This document shows positions 1 through 9,549 of a stretch of 64,000 nucleotides of DNA, piece by piece; the stretch's first letter is position 1; the number at the start of each line of letters is the position of its first letter. The DNA is taken from contig NZ_JACYXZ010000002.1 of the NCBI RefSeq assembly GCF_014842875.1, positions 434,001 through 498,000 of the forward strand, in the 5' to 3' direction. Position numbers and translations under genes: made by a program. The notes under the pieces are model-generated. The model had not been told where the DNA came from, did no database searches, and saw only the letters and a program-made list of their open reading frames with translations. This stretch comes from Nocardioides donggukensis. GTDB lineage: Bacteria; Actinomycetota; Actinomycetes; Propionibacteriales; Nocardioidaceae.

Positions 1-30
1 GGTCACGTGGGGCGTCGGCGCGGTGGTCGT

Positions 31-873
31 GTGACCGTGCTGCTCGCCCTGTCCGGGGCGGTCTTCTACGGTCTCTCGGACTTCGTCGGCGGGATCACCT
101 CACGGCGTACGTCGGCCTGGTCGGTCGCCTTCGTGGCCTCGGTGACCGGGGCCGGCTTCGTGCTGATCGGGGCCTGGGTGCTCGGCGGGGACCCGACCGG
201 CGCCGACCTCGGGTGGGGACTGGCCGCCGGGATCGGCAACGGCTTCGGCACCGCCTTCCTCTACCGCGGACTGTCCTCGGGCCGGATGGGAGTGGTGGCC
301 CCGATCTCCGGCGTCGGTGCCGCGCTGGTGCCGGTCGTGGTCGGGCTGCTGGGCGGCGAGCGACCGGGCACCCTGGTCTGGCTCGGCGTGCTGGCCGCCC
401 TGCCGGGCATCTGGCTGGTTTCCCGCGAGCCCGCCTCGCACGCCCCCGCCGACGGTCCCGCCGTCGGGCGCGGGGTCCTCGACGGTGTCCTGGCCGGGCT
501 CGGCTTCGGCTCCCTGTTCGCCGCCCTCGGCCAGATCCCGGAGGACGCCGGGCTGCTCCCGCTCGCGCTCAACCAGGTGGTCGCCTCGGTGGCGATCATC
601 CTCATCGCGACCGGCCTGGGGGTGTCCTGGCGGCCGCGCGAGCCGCGGGCGCTCGTCGGCGCCGTCTGCGGGCTGCTCGGGGCGGCCGCCACGATCGCGT
701 TCCTGCTCGCGGTGCAGCGGGGCGCCCTCACCACCGCGGCGATCCTGGCCTCGCTGTACCCCGCGGTGACGATCCTGCTCGCAGCCGGCGTGCTCAAGGA
801 GCGGATCCACCGTGGGCAGGCCGTGGGGCTGCTCCTGTGCGGCGTCGCGGTCGCCCTGGTCGCCGCCGGCTGA
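31..873 (+). CDS. EamA/DMT-family membrane permease
   Basis: Predicted inner-membrane transporter of the drug/metabolite superfamily; the substrate cannot be told from sequence. The protein is about 280 aa with roughly ten hydrophobic segments in two similar halves, each an EamA repeat, starting with the typical LSGAVFYGLSDFVGG and ending in a hydrophobic helix (LLLCGVAVALVAAG). A GTG at 7 is in frame but adds basic residues not usual for the family, so the GTG at 31 (or 37) is preferred; no convincing ribosome site is visible and upstream context lies outside the window. It is followed after 69 bp by a phosphatase gene on the same strand, possibly co-transcribed. Family assignment is solid, function is not. 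Confidence 0.85.
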   Translation: MTVLLALSGAVFYGLSDFVGGITSRRTSAWSVAFVASVTGAGFVLIGAWVLGGDPTGADLGWGLAAGIGNGFGTAFLYRGLSSGRMGVVAPISGVGAALVPVVVGLLGGERPGTLVWLGVLAALPGIWLVSREPASHAPADGPAVGRGVLDGVLAGLGFGSLFAALGQIPEDAGLLPLALNQVVASVAIILIATGLGVSWRPREPRALVGAVCGLLGAAATIAFLLAVQRGALTTAAILASLYPAVTILLAAGVLKERIHRGQAVGLLLCGVAVALVAAG

Positions 874-942
874 GCCCGAGCACGTAGATTGCCTCCCAGC
901 CGGACACGCGGCACTCGGGGGAATCGGCGGGAGGTCACCGCG

Positions 943-2109
943 GTGGACGAAACGGCGCGCCTGGACGCGGTCCGGGCCCTCGGGCTGCTGGACGCGCCGC
1001 GGAGCGAGCGCTACGAGCGGATCGCCCGGATGGCGCGGAGACTCTTCGGCGTGCCGATCGCCGCGGTCAACCTCGTGGACGACGAGCGCCAGTTCACGCT
1101 CGCGGGGTACGGACTGCCCAGTCGGAACACGCCGGCCCCCGACGCCTTCTGCGCGCATACGATCCGTCGCGAGGAGACGATGGTCGTGACCGACACCAGC
1201 AGCGACGACCGGTTCCGGAACAACCCGCTGGTGCTGGGTGAGCCGCACATCCGGTTCTACGCCGGCGTGCCGGTGCACGACGGCGGCGGCCACCCGGTCG
1301 GCGCCCTCTGCATCATCGACGACCAGCCGCGCGAGCTGTCCGAGCAGGAGCGGCTGATGCTGCGCGAGCTCGCGGCCTGGGTGGACCGGGAGCTGGCCAC
1401 CGAGAAGTCCATGCTGGACGCGCGGGACGTCCAGCAGGGGCTGTTCCCGGGGCCGCTGGCGGTCCCTGCGGGCTACCGGCTGGCGGGGCGGTGCGAGCCG
1501 GCCGCGGACGTCGGCGGCGACTTCTTCGACTGGGCGCTCGGCGATGCCGGCGACCTCCACCTGGCTGTCGGGGACGTGATGGGCAAGGGGCTGGGGGCGG
1601 CCCTGCTCGCCGCCGAGGTGCGGTCCGTGGTGAGCGCCGCCGCGGGCGTCCACGACCTCGAGGCGGCGTTCTCCCAGGCGGCGCACGCCGTCCAGGCGGA
1701 CCTCGAGGCCACCTCGAGCTTCGTGACGATGCTGATGGTCCGCGTGACCCCGGCGACCGGCGAGGTGCGCTTCCTCGACGCCGGCCACGGTCTGGGCGTG
1801 GTCTTCGGGGCCAGCGGTCCCGGGCGGCCCCTGCGCACCGAGGACCCGCCCGTGGGCCTGTGGCCCGAGCGGTCCCGCGACGCCGGCAGCGAGGCCATCG
1901 GCCCGGGCGAGTCGCTGCTGATCGTCTCGGACGGGGTCCTGGAGGGCTTCCCCGCCGAGGACGAGGACGACCCCCTCGGTCCGCTGGTGCGGGCCTGTCG
2001 CGAGCACCGGGACCCGGCCGACGCGGTCGAGGCGCTGGTCGAGAGCGCCGCCGCGGCCGGACACCGGCGCGACGACGCGACCGTCGTCCTGCTCAGCCGG
2101 GAGGCCTGA
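943..2109 (+). CDS. GAF domain plus PP2C/SpoIIE-type serine phosphatase
   Basis: Predicted cytoplasmic signalling phosphatase of about 388 aa. The N-terminal ~150 residues form a GAF sensor domain (YERIARMARRLFGVPIAAVN, FYAGVPV, GALCIID). The C-terminal ~190 residues form a metal-dependent PP2C/SpoIIE domain with the metal-binding DVGGDFFDW, GDVMGKG and late SDGVLEG and DDATVVLL motifs. Such proteins usually dephosphorylate anti-sigma-factor antagonists in partner-switching pathways, but no anti-sigma or antagonist gene is adjacent. GTG 943 is chosen because GGGAGG lies 8 nt upstream and the residues upstream of it (from 889) are not GAF-like. The gene converges on egtD. Confidence 0.88.
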   Translation: MDETARLDAVRALGLLDAPRSERYERIARMARRLFGVPIAAVNLVDDERQFTLAGYGLPSRNTPAPDAFCAHTIRREETMVVTDTSSDDRFRNNPLVLGEPHIRFYAGVPVHDGGGHPVGALCIIDDQPRELSEQERLMLRELAAWVDRELATEKSMLDARDVQQGLFPGPLAVPAGYRLAGRCEPAADVGGDFFDWALGDAGDLHLAVGDVMGKGLGAALLAAEVRSVVSAAAGVHDLEAAFSQAAHAVQADLEATSSFVTMLMVRVTPATGEVRFLDAGHGLGVVFGASGPGRPLRTEDPPVGLWPERSRDAGSEAIGPGESLLIVSDGVLEGFPAEDEDDPLGPLVRACREHRDPADAVEALVESAAAAGHRRDDATVVLLSREA

Positions 2110-2111
2110 CC

Positions 2112-2139
2112 GGGCCCTGACAGGGCCCTGACAGGGCCT
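2112..2139. terminator. GC-rich tandem repeat/hairpin between convergent genes
   Basis: Two head-to-tail copies of GGGCCCTGACA (2112-2122, 2123-2133) followed by GGGCCT. Each GGGCCC can pair with the next across a TGACA loop, giving alternative hairpins. It sits in the 52-bp gap between the convergent phosphatase and egtD genes and has no T-run, as is common for actinobacterial terminators. A terminator role is inferred. Confidence 0.5.
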
Positions 2140-2161
2140 AGCCGGGAGGCCAGGCCAGACC

Positions 2162-3133
2162 TCAGGCGGGGCGCGAGAGCGAGAGCGCGAAGTCCCCCGC
2201 GGGGTCGGTCCACCACTCGGTCAGCCGCAGCCCGGCGGCCTCCAGCTCGGCGCTGATGCCCTCGCGCCGGAACTTCGCCGACACCTCGGTCCGCACCTCC
2301 TCGCCCTCGGCGAGCACGACGTCGAGGTCGAGGGCCGCCACCCGGACCTGCTGGTCCCGCAGCGAGCGCAGCCGCATCTCCATCCACTCGCGGTCGGGGT
2401 CCCAGCGCGCCACGTGCTCGAACGCCGTGGGGTCGAGGTCGGCGCCGAGGTCGCGGTTGAGCACGGAGAGCACGTTCTTGTTGAACGCCGCCGTGACGCC
2501 CTGTGCGTCGTCGTACGCCGCGACCAGGCGCTCGGGCGCCTTCACCAGGTCGGTGCCGAGCAGGAAGGCGTCGTCGGGGCCCAGTGCGCTCCGCACCCCC
2601 CGCAGGAAGATGCTCCGGTGGTCAGGCTCCAGGTTGCCCAGGGTCGACCCCAGGAACGCCATCAGCCGGGGCGGCTCACCCGGCAGCAGGGACAGGTGCC
2701 TCTCGAAGTCGCCGACCACCGGGGCAACCTCGATCCCCGGGAACTCGTCGGCCACCTGCGCGCTGGCCTCGGCCAGCACCGCCGGGTCCACGTCGAAGGG
2801 CACGAAGGCGGCCAGCGTCCCCGCGTCCTGCAGAGCGTGCAGCAGCAGCCTGGTCTTCTCCGAGGTGCCGCTGCCCAGCTCGATGAGGCTGTGCGCCCCG
2901 GTCGCGGCTGCGATCTCCCCGACCCGGGCCTCCAGGATCGACCACTCGGTCCGGGTCGGGTAGTACTCCGGCAGCCGGGTGATCTCGTCGAACAGCTCGC
3001 TGCCGCGGGCGTCGTAGAAGTACTTCGGCGGCAGCGTCTTCGGGCTGGCGGTCAGGCCGGCCCGCACGTCGACGGCCATCTGGGCGGCGAGGCTCCCGGG
3101 GTCGAGGTGGACGGCGACGTCGGCGACGGGCAT
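2162..3133 (-). CDS. egtD: L-histidine N(alpha)-methyltransferase EgtD
   Basis: Transfers three methyl groups from SAM to the alpha-amino group of histidine, giving hercynine, the first committed step of ergothioneine synthesis. The 323-aa length is right for the family. Visible features are the N-terminal PKTLPPKYFYDARGSELFDE block, the SAM-binding IELGSGTSEKTRLLL, the FLGSTLGN motif and C-terminal FRREGISAELEAAGL and TEWWTDPAGDFALSL. The ATG overlaps the stop of egtC in the arrangement TGATG, so translation is probably coupled. It is the last gene of the egtA-B-C-D operon; no egtE follows, because the next gene is convergent. Confidence 0.96.
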   Translation of the reverse strand: MPVADVAVHLDPGSLAAQMAVDVRAGLTASPKTLPPKYFYDARGSELFDEITRLPEYYPTRTEWSILEARVGEIAAATGAHSLIELGSGTSEKTRLLLHALQDAGTLAAFVPFDVDPAVLAEASAQVADEFPGIEVAPVVGDFERHLSLLPGEPPRLMAFLGSTLGNLEPDHRSIFLRGVRSALGPDDAFLLGTDLVKAPERLVAAYDDAQGVTAAFNKNVLSVLNRDLGADLDPTAFEHVARWDPDREWMEMRLRSLRDQQVRVAALDLDVVLAEGEEVRTEVSAKFRREGISAELEAAGLRLTEWWTDPAGDFALSLSRPA

Positions 3134-3825
3134 CAGCTCTCCAGTTCGGTCACGGTGACCCCGGCCGGGGTCACCTCCAGCAGGGATCGGTCGGGGACGT
3201 CGACCCAGCGCGGGTCGTCGTCCCAGGGCTCGCTCGCGACGGCGACGCCCTCGTCGGTGACGAGGTGGCTCAGCGGGTCGCCCCAGGTCGTGGCGAGGAT
3301 CCGCTCGCCGTCGGTCAGCAGCAGCCCGAGGTACGCCGCGGGGTCGCGGCCGGCGACCGCGCGCACGGTCTCCCCGAGCAGGTCGGGGCCGCGGTCGAAG
3401 ACGTGGGCGGCCAGCAGCGCCGAGTCGCACGCCGACTCGGCCCGCCGGTCGGCCGGCAGCACGGAGCGGTCGACCTTGCCGTTGTGGGAGAGCAGCCACC
3501 GGCCGTCGGTGAAGGGCGCTGCGGCCGTCTCGTCCATCGGCATGCCCACCGTCGCCGAGCGGACCGCCGCCAGCACCGCGCCGGAGCGCAGGACCGGGGC
3601 GACCGACGCGAACGAGGTCTCGCCCCACAGCGGCTTCGCGGAGCGCCAGCGCACCGGCGCCTCTTGCTCGGGCACGAAGAACCCCACCCCCCAGCCGTCG
3701 GCGTTCATCAGGCCGCGCGCCTGGCGGCGCGGCTGGTAGGACTGGCGGAGCAGGCCGTGCTCGGGCTCGAGCACCAGCTCGCCGAGCGATCGGGGCGCTC
3801 CGAGCCAGGCCAGGTGCCTACACAC
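3133..3825 (-). CDS. egtC: Gamma-glutamyl-hercynylcysteine sulfoxide hydrolase EgtC
   Basis: Class II glutamine-amidotransferase-fold enzyme that removes glutamate from the gamma-glutamyl-hercynylcysteine sulfoxide made by EgtB. The GTG at 3825 gives V-C-R-H-L-A-W, placing the catalytic Cys at position 2 once the initiator Met is removed; longer in-frame starts would bury it. Other family motifs are [10 protein letters not shown] and SHNGKVD. About 230 aa. The start lies inside the 3' end of egtB (8-nt overlap) and the stop overlaps the egtD start, so the operon is tightly coupled. Confidence 0.95.
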   Translation of the reverse strand: MCRHLAWLGAPRSLGELVLEPEHGLLRQSYQPRRQARGLMNADGWGVGFFVPEQEAPVRWRSAKPLWGETSFASVAPVLRSGAVLAAVRSATVGMPMDETAAAPFTDGRWLLSHNGKVDRSVLPADRRAESACDSALLAAHVFDRGPDLLGETVRAVAGRDPAAYLGLLLTDGERILATTWGDPLSHLVTDEGVAVASEPWDDDPRWVDVPDRSLLEVTPAGVTVTELES

Positions 3826-5083
3826 CGTCCCACGCCAGACGCAGGCCGCTGAAGATCTGTCGCCGGATCGGGAGGTCCCAGTTCCGGAACGACGGCCGGA
3901 CCGCGCCCTCGCCGACCGCCCAGGAGCCGCCCCGCAGCACCCGGTGCTCCGCGCCGAAGAACGGCGCGCTGTAGTCGGCGTACAGCATCGGCTCGAAGCC
4001 GGGCCACGGCTCGAAGGTCGAGGAGGTCCACTCCCACACGTCGCCGATCGTCTGCTCGACGCCGTACGCCGAGGCGCCCGCGGGGTAGCCGCCGATGGGC
4101 GCCGGCCGCAGCGCGTCGCCGCCGAGGTTGGCCAGCGCCGGCGTCCACTCGGAGTCACCCCACGGCCAGCGCCGGCGGCGGCCCGCCTCCGGGTCCCAGG
4201 CGCAGGCCTTCTCCCACTCCTGCTCGGTGGGCAGCCGGGCCCCGGCCCAGGCGGCGTACGCCTCCGCCTCGTGGAAGCACACGTGCTGGACCGGCTCGTC
4301 GGGCGGGACCTCCTCCACGATGCCGAAGCGCCGCCGGGACCCGTCCGCGGACCAGAACAGGGGTCGCTCGAGCCCGGCGTCGGTCCGGTGCTCCCAGCCC
4401 TCCGCCGACCACCAGCGCGGCTCGTCGTAGCCCCCGGCGTCGATGAAGCCCTGCCAGTCGGCGTTGCTCACCGGCACCCGCCCGATCCGGAACCCGGGCA
4501 GGTCCACCACGTGCGCGGGCCGCTCGTTGTCGAGGGACCCGGGGGCGTCGGCGCCGTCCACGCCGAGCACGAACGGCCCGGCCGGCACGGTGACCGCGTC
4601 GGCGGGCACCGGGCGGCCGGGCGGAAGCGGCGTGCCGGCGCCGAGCACCGGGGCGCCGTCCCGGAGCTGGTGGGTCGCCAGCATCGTCTCGACGTGCTGC
4701 TGCTCGTGCTGCTCGACCATCGTGAACGGGAAGAGCTCCTGCTCGTCGGTCCGCTCGAGCACGTCGAGGACGCGGCCGCGGACGTCGGCGAGGTAGGACC
4801 GGGCCTCCCGGGGGGTCAGGAGCGGCAGGTCGACACGGGTGGCCCGCGGGTGCTCGAAGGCGTCGTAGAGCCGCTCCACGTTGGCCGAGATCAGGCCCTG
4901 CGCCGAACGGTCCCCGCCCCGGAGCAGCCAGAGGTCCTCCTGCTGGCCGATGTGGGCCAGGTCCCAGACCAGCGGGCTCATCAGCGCGCTGTGCTGGGTG
5001 GTGAGCTCGACGTCGTCGAGCTCGGTCAGCCGGGTGGTGCGGGCCCGGGATGCCTCCAGGCCGCGGGCGGCGGTCTCATGCAT
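3818..5083 (-). CDS. egtB: Iron(II)-dependent hercynine sulfoxide synthase EgtB
   Basis: Non-haem iron enzyme that uses O2 to join hercynine and gamma-glutamylcysteine, forming the C-S bond and the sulfoxide. The 421-aa protein has an N-terminal DinB_2-like helical domain and a C-terminal formylglycine-generating-enzyme-like domain ([21 protein letters not shown]). Three likely iron ligands are visible: His44 ([10 protein letters not shown]) and the HEQQHVE motif with His126 and His130, spaced as in characterised EgtB. Start ATG 5083 overlaps the end of egtA by 8 nt. Use of gamma-glutamylcysteine fits the presence of EgtA and EgtC next to it. Confidence 0.96.
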   Translation of the reverse strand: MHETAARGLEASRARTTRLTELDDVELTTQHSALMSPLVWDLAHIGQQEDLWLLRGGDRSAQGLISANVERLYDAFEHPRATRVDLPLLTPREARSYLADVRGRVLDVLERTDEQELFPFTMVEQHEQQHVETMLATHQLRDGAPVLGAGTPLPPGRPVPADAVTVPAGPFVLGVDGADAPGSLDNERPAHVVDLPGFRIGRVPVSNADWQGFIDAGGYDEPRWWSAEGWEHRTDAGLERPLFWSADGSRRRFGIVEEVPPDEPVQHVCFHEAEAYAAWAGARLPTEQEWEKACAWDPEAGRRRRWPWGDSEWTPALANLGGDALRPAPIGGYPAGASAYGVEQTIGDVWEWTSSTFEPWPGFEPMLYADYSAPFFGAEHRVLRGGSWAVGEGAVRPSFRNWDLPIRRQIFSGLRLAWDGV

Positions 5084-6341
5084 GGGCTTCCTCCTCGAGG
5101 ACCCGGGTCGGGCCCACGGCGTCGATCCGGGCCCGCAGCTCGCTGCTGGGGGTCCGGCCGGATCCGATCAGCTCGGCGAGCTCCTCGAGCCCCGGGCGCA
5201 CCGCGGCGTGGGCGTGCCGGGCGGCGAGCTCGACGCACCCGGTCACGGCGCGGCGCACCTCCGGGTGGTCGATGCCGTGCCGGGCCGCGGCCTCCCAGAG
5301 CCCGGCGGCGGGGGCGGCGACGTCGCGGGCCGCGTCGGCGGCCGTCGGGTCGTCGACGAGGGTGACCACCAGGCCGGCCAGGGCCGGCCACCAGCGGTCC
5401 GGGAGGGAGTCCAGGCAGCGGATCTCCAGGTAGCCCCGCGGCCGGACCGGCGGGAACAGCGTGCTCAGGTGGTAGTCGAGGTCGGCGACCGCGGCCGGCC
5501 GCCCCACCCGCTCCGGTGCCGCGAGCCACTCGGCGAACGAGACCCGGGTGGTCAGCGCGGTGTGCCGGTCCCCGTCGCGGACCAGCATGACCGGCGCCGC
5601 CAGCGCGTACGCCGCCCACGCCGCGGTCGGCTCCCCCACCGGCACCGGGTCGCTGCGACCGGCGTCGATCCCGGCCCAGGTCTCCTGGCGCATCGAGTGC
5701 CACCCGGAGGCCCGCCCGGCGAGGTACGGCGACGACGACGAGGCGGCCACCAGCACCGGGACCAGGGACCGCAGCAGCTCCAGCCGGGACTGCCACTCCC
5801 CCGCCGGGCCGGCGTCGAGGTTCACCTGCAGCGCCGCCGTCGAGGCCATCATCGAGCGCCCCGCCCCGGGGCAGCCGACGGCCTCGAAGTGGTCCTCCAT
5901 CGCGACGTACCGCGACGCCGGGTTGCTCCGCCGGACCGGCCGGGCCGGGTCCGCGCCCAGTGCGGCCACGCCGAAGCCGGTGCCGGACAGGCCGGACCGC
6001 AGCCCCCGGGCGTCGGCGGCGAGCGCCTCGACCGCGGCCGGGAGGTCGTCGCGCGGCGGCGTGGACAGCTCCACCTGGCCGCCGGGCTCCACCGTGACGC
6101 TGCTGCCGCCGGGGAGCGCGGGCAGGCCGGCCACGAGCGACTGCACCTGCGGCCACTCGGGGCGACGCGCGGGGTCGGCCAGGTCGACGAGATGGAACTC
6201 GAGCTCGAGGCCGACCCGCCGTCGCTCGTCCGCGCGGAACGCCTGCCCGGCGACGTACTCGTGGGCGGCCGCCACCGGGTCGGTCGCACCCGTGAGGGGG
6301 TCGAGGTCCCCGTCGGGCAGCGTGTGGGTCTGTGCGGTCAT
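5076..6341 (-). CDS. egtA: Glutamate-cysteine ligase EgtA
   Basis: ATP-dependent ligase of the GCS2 superfamily that makes gamma-glutamylcysteine, the sulfur donor for EgtB. The 421-aa protein shows the N-terminal [11 protein letters not shown] strand, [15 protein letters not shown] and [18 protein letters not shown] near the C-terminal third. ATG 6341 is preferred; the open frame continues upstream to 6437 but with no family similarity and across the likely promoter. First gene of the egtABCD operon, divergent from the LapA-like gene with about 150 bp between start codons. A second, more distant GCS2 protein is encoded at 12.3-13.8 kb. Confidence 0.93.
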   Translation of the reverse strand: MTAQTHTLPDGDLDPLTGATDPVAAAHEYVAGQAFRADERRRVGLELEFHLVDLADPARRPEWPQVQSLVAGLPALPGGSSVTVEPGGQVELSTPPRDDLPAAVEALAADARGLRSGLSGTGFGVAALGADPARPVRRSNPASRYVAMEDHFEAVGCPGAGRSMMASTAALQVNLDAGPAGEWQSRLELLRSLVPVLVAASSSSPYLAGRASGWHSMRQETWAGIDAGRSDPVPVGEPTAAWAAYALAAPVMLVRDGDRHTALTTRVSFAEWLAAPERVGRPAAVADLDYHLSTLFPPVRPRGYLEIRCLDSLPDRWWPALAGLVVTLVDDPTAADAARDVAAPAAGLWEAAARHGIDHPEVRRAVTGCVELAARHAHAAVRPGLEELAELIGSGRTPSSELRARIDAVGPTRVLEEEAHA

Positions 6342-6490
6342 CGTCCGCCCCCTCCAGGTCCGGACCGGTCGCCGGGGCGACCGCGGGTCGGTGCGGGGCG
6401 GCCGTCGGGCCGTCCTCGTCGTGCTCCCCCCATACAACCCGACGGTGCGGCTCCAGACAACGTGCGGGGCGGATGGGTACCGTGAGCAGC

Positions 6491-6901
6491 ATGGACGACG
6501 ACTCCTCGAAGCCCGCCGAGGGCACCAAGGCCACCTCTCACGCCGGCCCTGGCGCCGGCCCGGACACCACCAAGGGCGGCGCGTCCGGCGCCAAGGCCGG
6601 CACCAAGGGAGGCGACGCCAGGCGCGCCCCGGCCGGGGAGGCCAAGGACCCGCTCCGCGGGTCCCGCACCAGCGGGCTGTGGGTGATGGTGATCGGGCTC
6701 GGCCTTGTGCTCGTCCTGCTGATCATCTTCATCGCCCAGAACACCCAGGAGGTCAGCGTCAGCTTCCTCGGGTGGGACGGTCGTACGCCGCTCGCGGTCG
6801 CCCTGCTGGCCGCGACCACCGCCGGGCTCGCCATCGCGGGCGTCGCTGGGTCGTTGCGGATCTGGCAGCTGCGCCGGCGGGTCCGGGCCGAGAAGAAGTA
6901 G
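6491..6901 (+). CDS. LapA-domain (DUF1049) membrane protein
   Basis: Small membrane protein of about 136 aa. The first 65 residues are a low-complexity Ser/Ala/Gly/Lys-rich cytoplasmic tail, followed by a transmembrane helix (VMVIGLGLVLVLLIIFI), the LapA hallmark AQNTQEVSVSFLGW, a second helix and a basic C-terminus (LRRRVRAEKK). LapA-domain proteins are linked to envelope or LPS assembly in Gram-negatives; their role in actinobacteria is unknown. ATG 6491 is chosen; a GTG 9 nt upstream is equally possible. Convergent with the sigma factor gene downstream. Confidence 0.82.
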   Translation: MDDDSSKPAEGTKATSHAGPGAGPDTTKGGASGAKAGTKGGDARRAPAGEAKDPLRGSRTSGLWVMVIGLGLVLVLLIIFIAQNTQEVSVSFLGWDGRTPLAVALLAATTAGLAIAGVAGSLRIWQLRRRVRAEKK

Positions 6902-6929
6902 GCCTCACGCGCGGCGCCGACCCGCGAGT

Positions 6930-6977
6930 CTCTACGTTCGGCAGGTTCTGGGGCCCTGAGACCTGCAGAACGTAGAG
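6930..6977. repeat. Long imperfect inverted repeat between lapA-like and sigA genes
   Basis: Two 17-nt arms (6930-6946 and 6961-6977) pair at 16 of 17 positions; the only mismatch is G against A. The 14-nt loop is GC-rich. Outer arm sequence is CTCTACGTTC, inner arm GCAGGT. It lies between convergent genes and so could be a bidirectional terminator, but there is no T-tract and it contains more A/T than typical local hairpins. Otherwise 6902-7028 holds nothing recognisable. Confidence 0.7.
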
Positions 6978-7028
6978 CTGGTCCGGCGGCCGCGATCCTG
7001 GTCCGTCGACGGCGGGCGCGCGGGCGGC

Positions 7029-8552
7029 TCAGTCGAGGTAGTCGCGCAGGACCTGCGAGCGGCTCGGGTGCCGCAGCTTCGACATGGTCTTCGACTCGAT
7101 CTGGCGGATCCGCTCCCGGGTCACGCCGTAGACCTTGCCGATCTCGTCGAGGGTCTTGGGCTGGCCGTCGGTGAGGCCGAAGCGCATCGAGACCACGCCG
7201 GCCTCGCGCTCGGAGAGCGTGTCCAGGACGGCGTGCAGCTGCTCCTGGAGCAGCGTGAAGCTGACGGCGTCGGCCGGCACGATCGCCTCGGAGTCCTCGA
7301 TGAGGTCACCGAACTCGGAGTCGCCGTCCTCGCCGAGGGGGGTGTGCAGGGAGATCGGCTCGCGTCCGTACTTCTGGACCTCGATGACCTTCTCCGGGGT
7401 CATGTCGAGCTCCTTGGCCAGCTCCTCCGGGGTGGGCTCGCGGCCCAGGTCCTGGAGCATCTGCCGCTGCACCCGGGCCAGCTTGTTGATGACCTCGACC
7501 ATGTGCACGGGGATCCGGATGGTCCGAGCCTGGTCGGCCATCGCCCGGGTGATCGCCTGGCGGATCCACCACGTGGCGTAGGTGGAGAACTTGTAGCCCT
7601 TGGTGTAGTCGAACTTCTCGACCGCCCGGATCAGTCCGAGGTTGCCCTCCTGGATCAGGTCCAGGAACAGCATGCCGCGGCCGGTGTAGCGCTTGGCGAG
7701 CGAGACCACGAGCCGCAGGTTGGCCTCGAGCAGGTGGTTCTTCGCCCGGCGGCCGTCGTCGCAGATCCACTCGAGCTCCTCGAGGACCTTCGGCGTGAGC
7801 TTGCCGCCGGCGGCGACCTTCTCCTCGGAGAACAGGCCGGCCTCGATCCGCTTGGCGAGCTCGACCTCCATCTCCGCGTTGAGCAGCGGGACCTTGCCGA
7901 TCTGCTTGAGGTAGTCCTTGACCGGGTCGGCGGTGGCGCCGGCCACCATGACCTGCTGCTCCGGCTCGTCGGTCTCGTCGGCCGAGGAGACGACGAAGGA
8001 GGCCTCCTTCTCGTCCTGCTTGATGGTCGGGTCGACCGCGACGTCCTTCTCGAACTGCTCGTCGGGGATGTCCGGCAGGATCTTCTTGCCGTCCGGGCCG
8101 ACCACGGGGGCCGCGTCCGTCCCGGCGGCGGGCGCCTCGGCCGGGTCGGCCGTCTTCTTGGCGGCCGTCTTCTTGGCAGGGGCCTTCTTGGCCGCGGCCT
8201 TCTTGGCGGGGGCCTTCGCCGGCTCTGCCACGGGCGCCTCGGCCTTGGTCGCCGCGGTCTTCTTCGCAGGCGCCTTCTTGGTGGCGGTCTTCGCGGTGGT
8301 GGTCTTGCGGGCGGTGCCGGCCGCGACGGCCCGCACGTGGTCGTCGACGTTGACGGCCACCGAGATGCCCTGGCCGCTGAGGTGCACCAGCAGCGCCTTG
8401 AGGTGCCGCGGCTCGATGGCCGCGGCCTCACTCGCCTCCCGGACCTGGTCCGGGGTCAGGGTCCCCGTGGGGGCGGCCAACTCCAGCAACCCCGCGATCT
8501 CGGGATGGGACAGGACCTCAGCCGGAAGCACCTTGCGCGAGCTCGAAGACAC
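7029..8552 (-). CDS. sigA: Principal RNA polymerase sigma factor (SigA/HrdB/RpoD)
   Basis: Housekeeping group 1 sigma-70 factor. After a region 1.1-like domain ([20 protein letters not shown]) comes a long Ala/Lys/Pro-rich stretch with repeated KKAPAKK and KKTAAKK, then region 1.2 ([16 protein letters not shown]), region 2 with the core-binding and -10 segments ([33 protein letters not shown]), region 3 and region 4 with a helix-turn-helix ([18 protein letters not shown]). GTG 8552 is chosen because GAGAGG lies 5 nt upstream and the usual SSSSRK start follows; about 507 aa. A second principal-like factor is encoded at 21.2 kb. Confidence 0.95.
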   Translation of the reverse strand: MSSSSRKVLPAEVLSHPEIAGLLELAAPTGTLTPDQVREASEAAAIEPRHLKALLVHLSGQGISVAVNVDDHVRAVAAGTARKTTTAKTATKKAPAKKTAATKAEAPVAEPAKAPAKKAAAKKAPAKKTAAKKTADPAEAPAAGTDAAPVVGPDGKKILPDIPDEQFEKDVAVDPTIKQDEKEASFVVSSADETDEPEQQVMVAGATADPVKDYLKQIGKVPLLNAEMEVELAKRIEAGLFSEEKVAAGGKLTPKVLEELEWICDDGRRAKNHLLEANLRLVVSLAKRYTGRGMLFLDLIQEGNLGLIRAVEKFDYTKGYKFSTYATWWIRQAITRAMADQARTIRIPVHMVEVINKLARVQRQMLQDLGREPTPEELAKELDMTPEKVIEVQKYGREPISLHTPLGEDGDSEFGDLIEDSEAIVPADAVSFTLLQEQLHAVLDTLSEREAGVVSMRFGLTDGQPKTLDEIGKVYGVTRERIRQIESKTMSKLRHPSRSQVLRDYLD

Positions 8553-8678
8553 GAACACCTCTCGGGAAAAGCAATTGGGGCGCGGCAAAGCCCGGTTACG
8601 TCAAGAGCCGCGTTGGTATTCTGCCACGGCGACGAAGCGCACGGCGCCGCACCCCCGGGCCCGGTCGGCCGGGCGGGC

Positions 8679-9254
8679 TCAGGCCTCCGCCGCGGCCGCC
8701 TTGGCCGCCGCCTTCTTGTTCTTCTTGTAGTCGCGGACCCGGTGCAGCGAGGCCTCGTCGACCACGTCCGCGACCGAGCGGAAGCCCTCCTCGGCGTACC
8801 CGCCCGCCGCCTGCTCCCACCCGGCCGGGCGTACGCCGCACTGCTTGGCCAGCAGCGCCACGAAGATCTGGGCCTTCTGCTTCCCGAAACCCGGCAGCCG
8901 CTGGATCCGCTTCAGGAGGTCGGTGCCGTCGGACGCCTCGGTCCAGAGGCGGGTGACGTCGCCGTCGTACTCCTCGACGACGATCGTGGCCAGCGCCTGG
9001 AGCCGGCCGGCCATCGACCCGGGGAACCGGTGCACCGCGGGGGTGGTCGCACAGAGCTCGGCGAACTCCTCGGGGTCGGCGGCCGCGATCCGGGCCGGGT
9101 CGAGGGTCCCCAGCCGCTCGAGCACCTTGGCCGGGCCGCGGAACGCGTGCTCCATCGGGTACTGCTGGTCCAGCAGCATCCCCGCGAGCAGCGCGAACGG
9201 ATCCTCGCTCAGGACCTGGTCGGCGACCTCGTCGCCGGTGATGTGGATGCCCAT
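8679..9254 (-). CDS. HhH-GPD-type base-excision DNA repair protein
   Basis: Predicted small DNA glycosylase of about 191 aa in the uncharacterised actinobacterial HhH-GPD group. It shows LAGMLLDQQYPMEHAFRGP near the N-terminus and a helix-hairpin-helix stretch with a glycine-rich turn (RIQRLPGFGKQKAQIFVALL). The C-terminus is a basic Lys/Ala tail (KKNKKAAAKAAAAEA). ATG 9254 is chosen because upstream in-frame residues are not family-like. It lies upstream of sigA on the same strand, 126 bp away. Damage specificity is unknown. No signal is certain in the 8553-8678 gap, though it should hold the sigA promoter. Confidence 0.85.
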   Translation of the reverse strand: MGIHITGDEVADQVLSEDPFALLAGMLLDQQYPMEHAFRGPAKVLERLGTLDPARIAAADPEEFAELCATTPAVHRFPGSMAGRLQALATIVVEEYDGDVTRLWTEASDGTDLLKRIQRLPGFGKQKAQIFVALLAKQCGVRPAGWEQAAGGYAEEGFRSVADVVDEASLHRVRDYKKNKKAAAKAAAAEA

Positions 9255-9436
9255 CCGCCGAGTATCCCGCACACCCGGAGCGGTTCGCACCCGTGCCCGC
9301 CGGGGACGCCGGTCCGAGGGTGACCAGGATCATCCCGCCGCCGTTTGGGAGAAACCCGCCCGCGCGCGAGACGATATCCGGGTGAGGGAGCAGCCCTCGC
9401 GAGTCACAGCAACCGACCACACCTGAGGGGGTGCGC

Positions 9437-9532
9437 ATGACCACGGTCATGAACCTGTTCCGACGTAGCGACTCCGTTCTCGACGCCTTCGTGCCCTGGC
9501 ACCAGCGCACGTGGGAGCGTCCCGTTCGCTGA
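9437..9532 (+). CDS. 31-residue hypothetical small protein with its own terminator
   Basis: Short open frame encoding a 31-aa peptide, beginning MTTVMNLFRRSD and ending WHQRTWERPVR; it contains two Trp and six Arg and has no transmembrane segment or signal peptide. Support for coding: a GAGGGGG ribosome site about 5 nt before ATG 9437, a strong hairpin starting 18 nt after the stop, and location in an otherwise empty 350-bp gap between two minus-strand genes. Upstream, 9384-9398 forms a small GAGGG/CCCTC hairpin. No homologue is recognised. It could be a free small protein or a leader peptide, but no downstream gene lies on its strand, which favours an independent gene. Confidence 0.55.
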   Translation: MTTVMNLFRRSDSVLDAFVPWHQRTWERPVR

Positions 9533-9549
9533 GGCACCACGCACGATCC

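Noticed and set aside
100..2064. 654-codon minus-strand frame opposite the permease and phosphatase genes
   Set aside because: GC-rich antisense frame with Arg/Gly/His-rich low-complexity sequence; the plus strand encodes two recognisable families.
9384..9436. Riboswitch upstream of the 31-aa gene
   Set aside because: A small GAGGG/CCCTC hairpin is present, but no conserved core of a riboswitch class known to me could be matched.
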